The notes: generated from the letters alone by a model not told the origin. Shown: positions 24,091 through 33,196, counted from the first letter of the stretch. The stretch: 38,429 nt of DNA from CAYTAP01 sp964435775 (GCA_964435775.1 CAYTAP010000021.1:1-38429), one strand, 5' to 3'. Translations and numbers: made by a program.

Positions 24091-24120
24091 ACCGTAGCAT
24101 ACGCCCATCCGGGGTGTCAA
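24091..24120 (-). promoter_or_regulatory. Predicted promoter for the exported helical protein
   Basis: On the minus strand TTGACA (24120-24115) is followed by 18 bp and then TACGGT (24096-24091), with an extended TGC before the -10 box. This predicts a leader of about 155 nt before the start at 23927. Confidence 0.5.
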
Positions 24121-24138
24121 GATTTCACAATCTTCCCA

Positions 24139-24159
24139 ACGCCGCATCAGATGCGGCGT
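24139..24159 (-). terminator. Hairpin after the glutamine-synthetase-like gene
   Basis: ACGCCGCATC and GATGCGGCGT form a perfect 10-nt inverted repeat around a single base, seven nt beyond the stop of the minus-strand gene at 24166. There is no U-run, so it may be a 3'-end stabilising hairpin rather than an intrinsic terminator. Confidence 0.5.
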
Positions 24160-24165
24160 CGCGCC

Positions 24166-25512
24166 TCAAATCTGCTCGAAATAGCGTCTTCGCTCCCAGT
24201 CGGTGACAGCCTGTTCGGACGCCAGGCATTCCAGGCGGGCGGTGTGGACGTAAAAATTGATCACGGCGTCACCGAATGCTTTGCGGGCCATGCGACTTTG
24301 GTCGAGCAACTCCGTCGCCTGACGCAGGGACTGGGGAAGCGCCTGAAGGGATTTATCCACATAGGCGTTGCCCTCGTAAGCCGGGCCGCAATCAAGGTCC
24401 TCCTCAATCCCCGCCATTCCCGCGGCGAGCATGGCGGCGAAGGCAAGATATGCATTGGCATCCGCGCCGGGCATCCGGTTTTCAATGCGGAAGCTCTTGC
24501 CCCGCCCCACCACGCGATAGCCGACGGTCCGGTTGTCCATCGACCACCCCATTTTCGTGGGCGCCCAGCTCGCGGACTGATACCGCTTGTAGGAATTGAT
24601 CGTCGGCGCGAAGAAATAGCACAGTTCGGGGGAATATTTCAGCAATCCGCCGAGGAACTGGCGAAAAAGTTTGGAGCCCCCCCGCCCGGCTTCATCCCAC
24701 AGGCGATTGGCTTGCTCATCCCACAAGCTGATGTGGACATGACAACTGCTGCCGACTTCGGTGTCCCACGGCTTGGCCATGAAGGTGACGCATTGGTTGT
24801 ATTGCTGGACGATCTCCTTGACCCCCTGCTTGAAAAGCACATGCCGGTCGGCCATGAGCAGCGGCACATCATAGATGAAGTTCAACTCGTGCTGGCCGTG
24901 CCCCCACTCACCTTTGCTCCCTTCCACGGGAACGCCGGCTTCGTTCATCTGGTTGCGAATCTGGCGCATGAGTTGCTCATCGCGCGCCGGCTGCATGGTG
25001 TGATAGTCGATGCGGTAATCACTTGATGGGGTCAGGTTGCGGTAGTCGCTTTCATGCGCCTGGTGGAAGGTGTTGTTGAAAAGGAAAAACTCCAATTCGC
25101 TGGCGGTGTACGCGCTGTATCCCCGGGCCGCGAGTTGATCCAACTGATGTCGAAGCACCGAGCGCGGCGCCTGCGGCACCAGCTTGCCCTGGGGGTCGGC
25201 GTAATCGCAGACGACCATCGCCGTGCCGGGTTGCCAGGGAATCTTGAAGAGGCTTGTCATGTCGGGGATGAGCGAGGCGTCTCCATATCCCTTATCCCAG
25301 TTGGCCAGGGCGAAACCGTTTTGCGGTTCCATGTCGAGGTTGACGGTCATCAGGTAGTCGCAGCCGTGCGTGCCGTGGGCGACCACGTCATCGAGAAAAA
25401 ACTGGCCGGTGAAACGCTTGCCCAAGAGCCGTCCGAAGACGTCGGGAAACGCCACGATCACGGTGTCGATTCGTCCGGTTTTGATGTTGTCGGCCAATGT
25501 CTCTGGAGTCAT
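24166..25512 (-). CDS. Glutamine synthetase-family ligase (gamma-glutamyl-amine synthetase type)
   Basis: It probably joins glutamate to an amine with ATP. From ATG 25512 it is 448 residues, the size of PuuA/GlnA4-type ligases. The beta-grasp part contains FPDVFGRLLGKRFTG. The catalytic part has YTASELEFFLF, GHGQHELNFIYD (metal and glutamate Glu), GSSCHVHISLWD (the HVHIS nucleotide motif) and SFRIENRMPGADANAYLAFA (metal-binding Glu, conserved Arg). NSYKRYQSASWAPTKMGWS replaces the ammonia-site context of true glutamine synthetases. It lies downstream of aldehyde and alcohol dehydrogenase genes on the same strand, consistent with catabolism of an amine or amino alcohol. The substrate is unknown. 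Confidence 0.88.
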   Translation of the reverse strand: MTPETLADNIKTGRIDTVIVAFPDVFGRLLGKRFTGQFFLDDVVAHGTHGCDYLMTVNLDMEPQNGFALANWDKGYGDASLIPDMTSLFKIPWQPGTAMVVCDYADPQGKLVPQAPRSVLRHQLDQLAARGYSAYTASELEFFLFNNTFHQAHESDYRNLTPSSDYRIDYHTMQPARDEQLMRQIRNQMNEAGVPVEGSKGEWGHGQHELNFIYDVPLLMADRHVLFKQGVKEIVQQYNQCVTFMAKPWDTEVGSSCHVHISLWDEQANRLWDEAGRGGSKLFRQFLGGLLKYSPELCYFFAPTINSYKRYQSASWAPTKMGWSMDNRTVGYRVVGRGKSFRIENRMPGADANAYLAFAAMLAAGMAGIEEDLDCGPAYEGNAYVDKSLQALPQSLRQATELLDQSRMARKAFGDAVINFYVHTARLECLASEQAVTDWERRRYFEQI

Positions 25513-25600
25513 GGATGATCTTCGCTCCGTAGGCCCACACGTCGTCCGATTGGTTTTCCCGCTGTCCATATGAATCGATCCTCGGCCGCGACTAGGCGAC

Positions 25601-27034
25601 TTATTCGCCCACGTAGATGTTTTTCAATTCCGTGCATGCCTCCATCGCGCTCATGCCCAGATCGCGTCCCATGCCGCTTTGTTTGTATCCGCCAAAGGGG
25701 GCTTCAACAAACACGCTGGAATTGCTGTTGATGCTCAAGACGCCGCTCTGCACCCGCCGGGCGACGCGCAGCGCCTTTTGAATGTTGCCGGTCCAGATCG
25801 AGCCGCTCAACCCATAGGGCGACTCGTTGACTTCCCGCAGCATCGCCGCTTCATCATGGAAGGGACGGATGCAGACCACCGGACCGAAAATCTCCTCCCG
25901 CCAGCAGGCATCGGATGTCTTCATGTCCGTCAGGATCGTCGGGGCGAAGTAGTATCCCTTGTCGCCAACGCGCCCGCCCCCCCGGATAACGGTCGCGCCC
26001 ATCCGGCGCGCTTCGGCGACGTATTTTTCCGTCGTCGCGCGGCGCTGCATCGAGGCCATCGGTCCAATCTGTGTGGATTCGTCGGCCGGATCGCCGACCT
26101 TCAACCGATCGGTCGCCTCGGCGAATCGTTGTAAAAATGCCTCGTAGATCGGACGTTCCACGAAGACCCGGCTGCGCGCACAGCAATCCTGCCCGGTGTT
26201 GGCGAACACGCTCATGGGGGACGTGTCGGCGGCTTTTTCCCAGTCGGCGTCGGCGAAGATGATGTTGGGCGACTTGCCCCCCAGTTCAAGCGACACGCGC
26301 TTCAGGTCTCCCGCCGCCTGCGCCATGATGCGCGATCCGACGGCGGTGGAACCTGTGAACGAAATCTTGCGCACGCCGGGATGGCGGACAATCGCCTCTC
26401 CCACCGCCGAACCTTCTCCGTCGATCAGGATCTGCAACACGCCGGCCGGCAACCCCGCTTCGTGGGCGATCTCGCCGAGCAGGAGTGCCGTCAATGGCGA
26501 CAGCGGAGAGGGCTTGAGCACCACGCAGTTCCCCGCCGCCAATGCCGGTGCGGCTTTCCAGCAGGCGATCGCGAAGGGAAAGTTCCAGGGCACGATCGCG
26601 CCGACAACCCCCATCGGTTCCCGCAGCGTGAAATCCAAACCGCCGCGGGCGACGGGGATGGTCTGTCCACAAAATCGGGAGATCGCGCCGGCGTAATACT
26701 CGAACACCCGCGCGCCCATCCCGGCCTCATCCCGGGCATCGGAGATCGGCTTGCCCACCTGCATCATTTCCAGTTGCGCGATGCGCTCCTGGTTGTCTCT
26801 CAACTGACGGGAGACGTTGTAAAGGATTTCCGTCCGCCTGCCCGGCGACAGATCGCGCCAACCATTCTCCCACGCCGCTTGCGCGCCGCGCACGGCGCTG
26901 TCCACGTCGATTTCACACGCGGGGGAGACCTCCGCAAACTTCCCTTCGGTCGCCGGATTGATCAAAGCGAGGCGTCCCCCGCCGGCGCCGGTGACATAAT
27001 GCCCGTCCATAAACAGTTGCGTTGGAACGTTCAC
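25601..27034 (-). CDS. NAD(P)-dependent aldehyde dehydrogenase
   Basis: It oxidises an aldehyde to the acid. I chose the GTG at 27034, because AAGAGG lies five bases before it, giving 477 residues, normal for the family. The Rossmann part includes PWNFPFAIACWKAAPALAAG and KISFTGSTAVGSRIM. The catalytic Glu is in LELGGKSPNIIF and the catalytic Cys in NTGQDCCARSRVFV. EEIFGPVVC and NSNSSVFVEAPFGGYKQSGM complete the signatures. It follows the iron alcohol dehydrogenase gene by 33 nt; a GTG at 27067 directly after that gene's stop codon is an alternative start. It belongs to the PuuC/BADH-like branch by general appearance; the substrate is unproven. Confidence 0.92.
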   Translation of the reverse strand: MNVPTQLFMDGHYVTGAGGGRLALINPATEGKFAEVSPACEIDVDSAVRGAQAAWENGWRDLSPGRRTEILYNVSRQLRDNQERIAQLEMMQVGKPISDARDEAGMGARVFEYYAGAISRFCGQTIPVARGGLDFTLREPMGVVGAIVPWNFPFAIACWKAAPALAAGNCVVLKPSPLSPLTALLLGEIAHEAGLPAGVLQILIDGEGSAVGEAIVRHPGVRKISFTGSTAVGSRIMAQAAGDLKRVSLELGGKSPNIIFADADWEKAADTSPMSVFANTGQDCCARSRVFVERPIYEAFLQRFAEATDRLKVGDPADESTQIGPMASMQRRATTEKYVAEARRMGATVIRGGGRVGDKGYYFAPTILTDMKTSDACWREEIFGPVVCIRPFHDEAAMLREVNESPYGLSGSIWTGNIQKALRVARRVQSGVLSINSNSSVFVEAPFGGYKQSGMGRDLGMSAMEACTELKNIYVGE

Positions 27035-27067
27035 AAAAACCTCTTGGCTTGCTACTACTTTCCCCAC

Positions 27068-28219
27068 TCACAAAACCGCTTCGTAGAGCTTTCGTAAATC
27101 CGCTTCGGTGACGGGGACGACGTTGGTGCGATGGCACGGATCGGCGAAGGCCTGGCGCACCAATTCATCCAGTTGCGACGCTTGCGCGCCATGGTCGCGC
27201 AGACGGCCGGACAATCCGAGGTTACGCAGGAAATCGGCGATGAACGCGATTGTTTGCGCGTCGGCTGACTCATCGGTCGCCGGCAAAACATCCAACCCGC
27301 ACGCCAACCCCACCCGTCGATAAACCCCCGGCTTGCGCGCCGAGCAGAACTTCATCCCCTCGACAAGGCACAGCGCGTTGGCCAACCCGTGGTGCATGCC
27401 GCAGACCGCCGACAGGGGATGGGCCAGCGAATGGACCACGCCAAGATCCTTCTGAAACGCGACCGCTCCCATCGACGCGGCCATCAGCATGTCGCCGCGG
27501 GCGTCAAGGTCATTTCCTTCCTTCACCGCCCTGGGCAGCGCCTCGACAATCAGATGAATGCCCTCAAGCGCGATGCCATCGCACATCGGGTGATACACCG
27601 GACAGGTGTAGCTTTCGATGCAGTGGGTCAGGGCGTCGGCGCCGGTGGCCGCCGTCAACTTCGCAGGCAGGCCAACGGTTAATTTTGCGTCGAGCACCGC
27701 GACGTTCGCCAGGAGCGCCGGATTGCCGAGCACGGCTTTGCGATGCTGCGCGCCGATTGTGATGACCGCGCTGCGTCCCACTTCGCTGCCGGTTCCGGCG
27801 GTCGTGGGTATGGCGATGAACGGCAGCAACTTTGACCAATCGGGCTCATCATAAAACCGCGAGAGATCAAAACCGGGTCGCTTGACGAGCAATCGGGCGG
27901 CTTTGCCGGCATCCAACGGACTGCCACCGCCGATGGCGATGACGCCGTCGCATTGGTGTTTTTGACAAAGCGCCGCCGCTTCACGCACGTCCGCTTCGAT
28001 TGGGTTTGGATGGACGCCGCTGTAAATGAACCAGCTCTTATCCCTGGCTGCAAGACCCAGCGTCTCGGCCAATGCCGCAAAGGCCGCCGTCTTGGCAACG
28101 CCCGCATCCGTGACCACAAGCGGCCGACGGACGCCCAGCGCCGCCAGTTCCCTTGGGACATCGGAAACGGCACCCGGCCCGAACAGCGTTCGCGTTGGAA
28201 ACGAGAAAATGCTTGTCAT
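27068..28219 (-). CDS. Iron-containing alcohol dehydrogenase
   Basis: It interconverts an alcohol and aldehyde with NAD(P). From ATG 28219 (MTSIFSFPTRTLFGPGAVSD) it is 383 residues, normal for the group III family. The nucleotide part has GVIAIGGGSPLDAGKA and IPTTAGTGSEVG. The metal ligands are in TGADALTHCIESY, VVHSLAHPLSAVCG and MHHGLANALCL. It is first of a same-strand set with the aldehyde dehydrogenase and the glutamine-synthetase-like ligase. The opposite-strand DUF6807 gene diverges from it with 94 bp between starts. Confidence 0.93.
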   Translation of the reverse strand: MTSIFSFPTRTLFGPGAVSDVPRELAALGVRRPLVVTDAGVAKTAAFAALAETLGLAARDKSWFIYSGVHPNPIEADVREAAALCQKHQCDGVIAIGGGSPLDAGKAARLLVKRPGFDLSRFYDEPDWSKLLPFIAIPTTAGTGSEVGRSAVITIGAQHRKAVLGNPALLANVAVLDAKLTVGLPAKLTAATGADALTHCIESYTCPVYHPMCDGIALEGIHLIVEALPRAVKEGNDLDARGDMLMAASMGAVAFQKDLGVVHSLAHPLSAVCGMHHGLANALCLVEGMKFCSARKPGVYRRVGLACGLDVLPATDESADAQTIAFIADFLRNLGLSGRLRDHGAQASQLDELVRQAFADPCHRTNVVPVTEADLRKLYEAVL

Positions 28220-28313
28220 GGCGCTCACCCAAACCAAACGACCGGCCGAATTGGATTCATTTCACGCGACAACACCTTGTATCCAGCGTGCCCTGTGGCA
28301 TGATGGTTACCCT

Positions 28314-29186
28314 ATGAATCCTACGCCAACCATCGCATTTCGACAAAATTGGGCGAGCGACATCACAGTTGAATCACCCCCCGGGAACAACCTCGTCTAC
28401 CGATATCCGCCGACGCTCACCAAGCCATGCGTGCATCCCCTGGTCACGCCGGCCGGGCATGTGCTGAGCGGCTTTGAGATGTCGGATCATCCCTGGCATC
28501 GGGGGCTTTGGTTCACAATTAAATACATGAATGGTGTTAATTTCTGGGAGGAAACGCCCCCGTTCGGCATCCAGAAGTCAAACGGAGAACCGCGCGCCAC
28601 CCTGCTCTCCGATCGCTCGGCCGGGATCGAGCATCAACTTGAATGGACCGCCGCCGCGGGAGGATTGGCCATTCGAGAGGAACGCTCCCTCGTCACCTCC
28701 AGCGATGACGCCGGGATCGGATGCATTGATTGGTCCACCACCCTCCATGCCCAGCAGGATCTGCTGCTTGATCGCACGCCCTTCACCACCTGGGGCGGCT
28801 ATGGCGGGTTGATCTTTCGGGCTTCGCGGGAATTGCATGACGCGCGTTTCATCACCCCCGGCGCGGAACCAACCCAGGCGATGACCGGACAGACCGGACC
28901 CTGGGCGGCGCTCGAAGGGCTGATGGATGGCGGTAAAAACCAGCGGGTCTCCCTGGCGATGTTCGATCATCCATCCAATCCGCGATCGCCCAGCCCTTGG
29001 TACGGCAAGTGCATCAACGGGTACAACTTCATGAACGCGGCGTTTCTTTTTCACGAGCCATTGCAACTTGGCAAGGGAGAGGCGCTTAGTTTCCGATATC
29101 GCATCCTCTATCGCGACGGGCTTTGGTCTCCTGATGAATTGGACCAACTGTCGGTCGTGTTCACCTCCAGCGAGCCAACCCGATGA
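28314..29186 (+). CDS. DUF6807 (PmoA-like) family protein
   Basis: From ATG 28314 it is 290 residues. The motif SGFEMSDHPWHRGLWFTIKY (about 52-71), then MNGVNFWEE, and the later FDHPSNPRSPSPWYGKCING match the family formerly called PmoA, which is common in planctomycetes next to sugar oxidoreductase genes. The name suggested methane oxidation, but that role is not supported; a carbohydrate-related role is more likely. It overlaps the next gene by four bases (ATGA), so the two are probably translationally coupled. Readings that start further upstream cross the promoter region and the divergent gene. Confidence 0.8.
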   Translation: MNPTPTIAFRQNWASDITVESPPGNNLVYRYPPTLTKPCVHPLVTPAGHVLSGFEMSDHPWHRGLWFTIKYMNGVNFWEETPPFGIQKSNGEPRATLLSDRSAGIEHQLEWTAAAGGLAIREERSLVTSSDDAGIGCIDWSTTLHAQQDLLLDRTPFTTWGGYGGLIFRASRELHDARFITPGAEPTQAMTGQTGPWAALEGLMDGGKNQRVSLAMFDHPSNPRSPSPWYGKCINGYNFMNAAFLFHEPLQLGKGEALSFRYRILYRDGLWSPDELDQLSVVFTSSEPTR

Positions 29187-30226
29187 CAGTGGATATATCC
29201 GTGACTGATTCGCCGCTGCGCGTGCTTCATGTGGGGATCACCAATCGCGGGCGCTGGCCGCTCGATCGATGCAACGATACCAGTGGCTTTCGTCCGTCCG
29301 TGCTGTGCGACGTGAACGCCGCCGCCCTGGCGGAGGTCGCCAATGCACGTGGGCTGCCCGCGTCAGCGTGCTTCACCAGCCTTGATGATGCCCTCGCCAC
29401 GTCGCGCAATCAGATCGATTGTGCGATCGTCTGCACGCCCACGATTTTTCATGTGCCGATGGCGTCGCAGTTGATCAAGGCGGGCGTGCCGGTGTTGATT
29501 GAAAAGGGCATGGCGCCGGACTGGACCGCGGCCCGACAATTGGCCCACCTCGCCACCACAACGCCCGGCGCGGTCGCGGCGGTGTCGCAGAATTATCGTT
29601 ATCACCCCGCCGAGCGCACGATCCGACGCGCCATCCACGATTCGGATTTCGCGGCGCACGTCGGACGGGTACAGTTGATCAGCTACAGCCAGCCGCGTGT
29701 GCGTCCCGAACCCCGGACGCTGACCTATCCCTTTGCCGCGATCTGGGACATGTCCTGCCATCACCTGGACAACCTGCTCGACTGGCTCGGCCCAATTGAG
29801 TCGATCACGGCCTTCGCGTGGCGCGCGCCATGGTCGGCGTATCCGCATGATGATTCCAACACGACGGCTCATCTGCGCTTCGCCAACGGCGCGCATGTCC
29901 ATTACCTCCATGCGCACGACACCGCCCGGGCTTCGCTTGAAATCCAGGTCCATGGCGAACGCGGAGCGCTGTACCACAAGGATGGGCAGTTGACGTTCAA
30001 CCCACGCCCGACCCATAACTTTGAATCGACGCCGCTGGTTGAACTGACGCCCGAACCGGGCAACGGCGAATCGGATGTCCTGCGTGATTTTCTCGCGTAC
30101 ATCCGTCAGGGAATCGAACCGGGCATCAGCGTGCGCAACAATCTCGAAACGATGGCGGCGTGTGAAATGATGGTGCGGTCGATCACCCAGCATCGCACCT
30201 GCCGCCGCTCGGAGCTTGATTCATGA
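29183..30226 (+). CDS. Gfo/Idh/MocA-family oxidoreductase
   Basis: A 347-residue NAD(P)-dependent sugar-type dehydrogenase by family. The Rossmann N-terminus is LRVLHVGITNRGRWPLDRC, with a modified glycine loop (GITNRG). CAIVCTPTIFHVPMASQLIK and VLIEKGMAPDW correspond to the usual EKP region. The C-terminal domain has NYRYHPAERTIRRAI and DMSCHHLDNLLDWLG, typical of the family's substrate face. It overlaps both neighbours by ATGA, so it sits in a tight three-gene unit. The substrate is unknown; sugars, inositols or sugar acids are possible. Confidence 0.9.
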   Translation: MTVDISVTDSPLRVLHVGITNRGRWPLDRCNDTSGFRPSVLCDVNAAALAEVANARGLPASACFTSLDDALATSRNQIDCAIVCTPTIFHVPMASQLIKAGVPVLIEKGMAPDWTAARQLAHLATTTPGAVAAVSQNYRYHPAERTIRRAIHDSDFAAHVGRVQLISYSQPRVRPEPRTLTYPFAAIWDMSCHHLDNLLDWLGPIESITAFAWRAPWSAYPHDDSNTTAHLRFANGAHVHYLHAHDTARASLEIQVHGERGALYHKDGQLTFNPRPTHNFESTPLVELTPEPGNGESDVLRDFLAYIRQGIEPGISVRNNLETMAACEMMVRSITQHRTCRRSELDS

Positions 30227-31008
30227 GTGATGTGCTTCCCAAGCCGTCCGAAGGCGACGCCACCCATCCCATCGGAATGATCGGCGGCATCGGGCTGACC
30301 GAAGTGCATGTCTACGCCCAGCATCGCGCGCCCGATGGGGAGTTTTCCGGGTGCCCGCATGTTCATGCCGTGACGGATGAAGCCTATTACGTCCTGCGCG
30401 GCCAGGGCGCGGTGGAGTTTCACGATCCGGCCAATGGCTACCGCCGCATGCCACTGAATCCCGGCGATTACGTCCATTTTCCCCCACTGGTCATGCACCG
30501 GCTGGTCTCCAATGGCGGCTTGGTGATCCTGGGAATGATGGGGGCGGCCGGATTGGCCGAGCGCGGCGAGGCGCGGATCTATTTTGGGAAGGAAGTGGAT
30601 GATGATCCGGCGCGTTTCACGGAATTGCTCACCCTCCCCAAACGCCTCGGCCTCGATGGCGCCCTCCAGCGCCGCGACGTCGCCGTGGCGGCGTATGCCC
30701 GCTTGATGAAGCTATGGACCACCGACCGCGACGCATACGACGCCGAACTGCACCGATTCTTCGATTGCCATTGCCGCGCCATGGCTGGCATTGCACCGGC
30801 GCTGCGCGAACAGGTCCAGCGCGGTCCCGCCGCCTGGGCCGCGATGACACAAGATCGCATCAACCGCCTGCCTCAAGCGGACGATGCGCAAGCGCCCATC
30901 GTTGAGGTCAACCACATCGGTCAGGATGCCGCCCTCGGCATGTGCGGCGTGCTTCGGCCGATCTTGACCCTGCAAGTGTGGAAGGACACAAGCCAAGGTT
31001 GCATGTAA
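30223..31008 (+). CDS. Cupin-domain protein
   Basis: A single N-terminal cupin is clear. Motif 1 has H46, H48 and E53 (CPHVHAVTDEAYYVLRG), and motif 2 has PGDYVHFPPLVMH with H92, so a metal site is intact. Residues 100-261 form a mainly helical C-terminal part (for example YAELHRFFDC-like patterns) without a family match I know. The start overlaps the Gfo/Idh/MocA gene by four bases. Its role in the unit may be an isomerase, a lyase or a sensor; the sequence does not decide. No recognisable terminator is seen in the 133 bp before the convergent gene. Confidence 0.82.
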   Translation: MSDVLPKPSEGDATHPIGMIGGIGLTEVHVYAQHRAPDGEFSGCPHVHAVTDEAYYVLRGQGAVEFHDPANGYRRMPLNPGDYVHFPPLVMHRLVSNGGLVILGMMGAAGLAERGEARIYFGKEVDDDPARFTELLTLPKRLGLDGALQRRDVAVAAYARLMKLWTTDRDAYDAELHRFFDCHCRAMAGIAPALREQVQRGPAAWAAMTQDRINRLPQADDAQAPIVEVNHIGQDAALGMCGVLRPILTLQVWKDTSQGCM

Positions 31009-31141
31009 GTCTTCGTCCGTGCGGAGGGCTTGAGCCATGAAATGCCTCCCGCCCTCGCCGACACGGCGCATCCCTCTCTGGGACGTGTTGCTTCGCCGAC
31101 GCCGGAGGATTCGCCCCGTGGCCGGCGGCGATTTGGACCCA

Positions 31142-33034
31142 TCATCCCGCCGCCGCGGCGATTCGGGAGCCGCCGATGTAATCGACATCGAACGCGAAGA
31201 AGCTGGAAATGGCGCTGGGAGCATATCCGCCATTGCCCTGGAAGACCTTGACATTCGACGCGGCGCCGGCGCCGGGGATCGTGAGGATTTCAGCTTTGCC
31301 GTCGTTATTGAGATCGGCCGAGGCGATCCAGATGCCGTTCAGGAAGCCGGGATCGTAGGCATAAAAGCTGGCAAGTTCGTTGCTGCTGGCTGCGTCGATG
31401 GCCTTGACGTGCGGGCCGGCGCCGATGCCGGCGGCGGTGATGATCTCGGCGCGTCCGTCGCCGTTGTAGTCTCCGGCCGCCACCCGAACGCCGCCGGAAT
31501 AGGCCTGGTCATAGGCGTAGTAGCTCTTCACTTCGTTGTGCGTCACACCGTCATACGCTTTGACGTGCGGGCCGGCGCCCGGACCGGCGGCGGTGATGAT
31601 GTCGTCGCGGTGGTCGCCGGTGACATCGCCGGAGGCGATTCGCACGCCACCCTGGAAGGCATTGCCGAAATAGGCCGGGTCGGCCGGGTCGGAAGCGCCG
31701 GGGTAAACCAGAATGCTCATCAGTTCGGAGCCGTCGGCGCCGCTGAAGACCTTCAAGTGCGGCGGGCCATTGGCGGCAATCGAAACGATGATGTCATCAT
31801 GCCCGTCGCCGTTGATGTCACCGGAAGCGACGTTGATCTGTCCCTGGAACGCGAGTGTATAGAAAGCGGAGGTGGGGACGGCCGGATCACCACCCACGCC
31901 GGGGTACGCCAGGAAGCTGCCCAGGGCGCCGGGCAGGGGCTGGGCGTTGTTGCCATTGAACACGCGGATGTTGGTTGATCCGCCCACGCCGGCGGCCACG
32001 ATGATGTCGGGCGTGCCGTCGTTGTTGACATCGCCGCTGGCGATGGTCGTGCCACCAGTGAAGGCCGCATCGAAAGGATGGAAGCCTTGAATGATGTTGC
32101 CGCCGAGGTCATAGACGCGGACATTGGAAGCCGCGCCGGCATCGGTGCCGGCCACGAGGTGGTGATCGGTCATCGGTCCGTTGACGAGCGGTCCGGCGCC
32201 GCCGTTGGGGTAGTTGGAATTGCCAAGTGACAGGCTGTAGGTGTAGTAGTCATCGCCATACGATTCGCCGACCACGATTGTGTAGATTCCATCGGTCGTG
32301 AGTTGCCGGGTGATGGTTGAGGTGGAAGTCCGTCCATATCCCAGGCCCAGGTTGTTTTCGATGAGTGTACCGTCGGGGCCATACAAGGTGAGGTCTGTCG
32401 CAGCGCGATAAAACGAGCCCTGGGGATCCAGATCGATCTTGTTCAAGGCGATGTTGACGTTGTTGCCGGCGCGACCGGAGAAGGTGTAAACATCCAAGCC
32501 GCCGGGTTCGATCGCGCCGGTGACCTTGGCGCCATCGAACAAACCGCCGCCATTGGGATCATGCTGAGCGCCCGGAACGACGACCACCGTCATGTTGTAT
32601 CGGAGAACCTGATCCCCGCCATTTTCCTGAAGAGTCACGGTGTAGGTGCCGGTGCTCGTCACATGGGCGACCGTCGTTGAGCCGGATGTGGCGACGGAAC
32701 TGCCCACCTGATGATCGATCACCGACCCATTGGGGGCATACAAATAGATATCGGTGGCCGCGTTGTATTCCGGATGGTCGTACAGGGGAAGGCCCGTCTT
32801 CCCGCCCGACACGATCACGCTGTCTCCGGCATTGGCGGTAAAGGTGTAGGTTGCCGTCTGGCCGAGATCGAGCACGCCGGAGACGGTTTGACCGGAGACG
32901 ATGGAGGCCGACAGAAGCCTTCTGTCCTCAAGAACCTCCACCTCAAAAAACGAACGCCGAGCCGAACGGGTTTTGGCCTGCCGCCGAGCACCCTTAAGAT
33001 AGACACTCTCCGTAGGCTGTATATTTCCAGTCAT
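31142..33034 (-). CDS. Exported FG-GAP repeat protein with planctomycete N-terminal box
   Basis: The 630-residue protein carries LEDRRLLSA (residues 35-43) after a basic stretch, the variant of the LEPRxLLSA box typical of planctomycete surface proteins. Two pre-peptidase C-terminal-like (PPC) beta domains follow (about 44-130 and 150-240: ATYTFTANAGDSVIVSG, DVYTFSGRAGNNVNIAL). Then come five FG-GAP/VCBS-like calcium loops: GDVNNDGTPDIIVAAG, GDINGDGHDDIIVSI, GDVTGDHRDDIITAAG, GDYNGDGRAEIITAAG and ADLNNDGKAEILTIPG. These would fold into a beta-propeller. GGAG lies six bases before the ATG. There is no enzyme domain. Adhesion or ligand binding outside the cell is inferred. Confidence 0.87.
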   Translation of the reverse strand: MTGNIQPTESVYLKGARRQAKTRSARRSFFEVEVLEDRRLLSASIVSGQTVSGVLDLGQTATYTFTANAGDSVIVSGGKTGLPLYDHPEYNAATDIYLYAPNGSVIDHQVGSSVATSGSTTVAHVTSTGTYTVTLQENGGDQVLRYNMTVVVVPGAQHDPNGGGLFDGAKVTGAIEPGGLDVYTFSGRAGNNVNIALNKIDLDPQGSFYRAATDLTLYGPDGTLIENNLGLGYGRTSTSTITRQLTTDGIYTIVVGESYGDDYYTYSLSLGNSNYPNGGAGPLVNGPMTDHHLVAGTDAGAASNVRVYDLGGNIIQGFHPFDAAFTGGTTIASGDVNNDGTPDIIVAAGVGGSTNIRVFNGNNAQPLPGALGSFLAYPGVGGDPAVPTSAFYTLAFQGQINVASGDINGDGHDDIIVSIAANGPPHLKVFSGADGSELMSILVYPGASDPADPAYFGNAFQGGVRIASGDVTGDHRDDIITAAGPGAGPHVKAYDGVTHNEVKSYYAYDQAYSGGVRVAAGDYNGDGRAEIITAAGIGAGPHVKAIDAASSNELASFYAYDPGFLNGIWIASADLNNDGKAEILTIPGAGAASNVKVFQGNGGYAPSAISSFFAFDVDYIGGSRIAAAAG

Positions 33035-33196
33035 GCCGATCTCCTGAACAATGTGAACTGAAATGATCCCGTGTGCCAGAGGCACAACATGACACCCTTG
33101 AGGCCGGAAGCACCGAAACTTCCGCACATGCGGAGGTCGATCGATCCTCGGGCCGGCTATCTATGCCCATTGGCCCAAGCGGCCAAACCCAAGTTC

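Noticed and set aside
24166..28219. Alcohol and aldehyde dehydrogenase set considered as a bacterial microcompartment locus
   Set aside because: There is no BMC shell gene and no N-terminal encapsulation peptide on the dehydrogenases.
28220..28313. TTGTAT with CATGAT as a promoter for the DUF6807 unit
   Set aside because: The boxes are weak matches and would leave almost no leader before the ATG, so I did not annotate it.
28314..29186. PmoA-like name taken as methane monooxygenase
   Set aside because: The protein is soluble, lacks the membrane helices of particulate methane monooxygenase, and no pmoB or pmoC is nearby.
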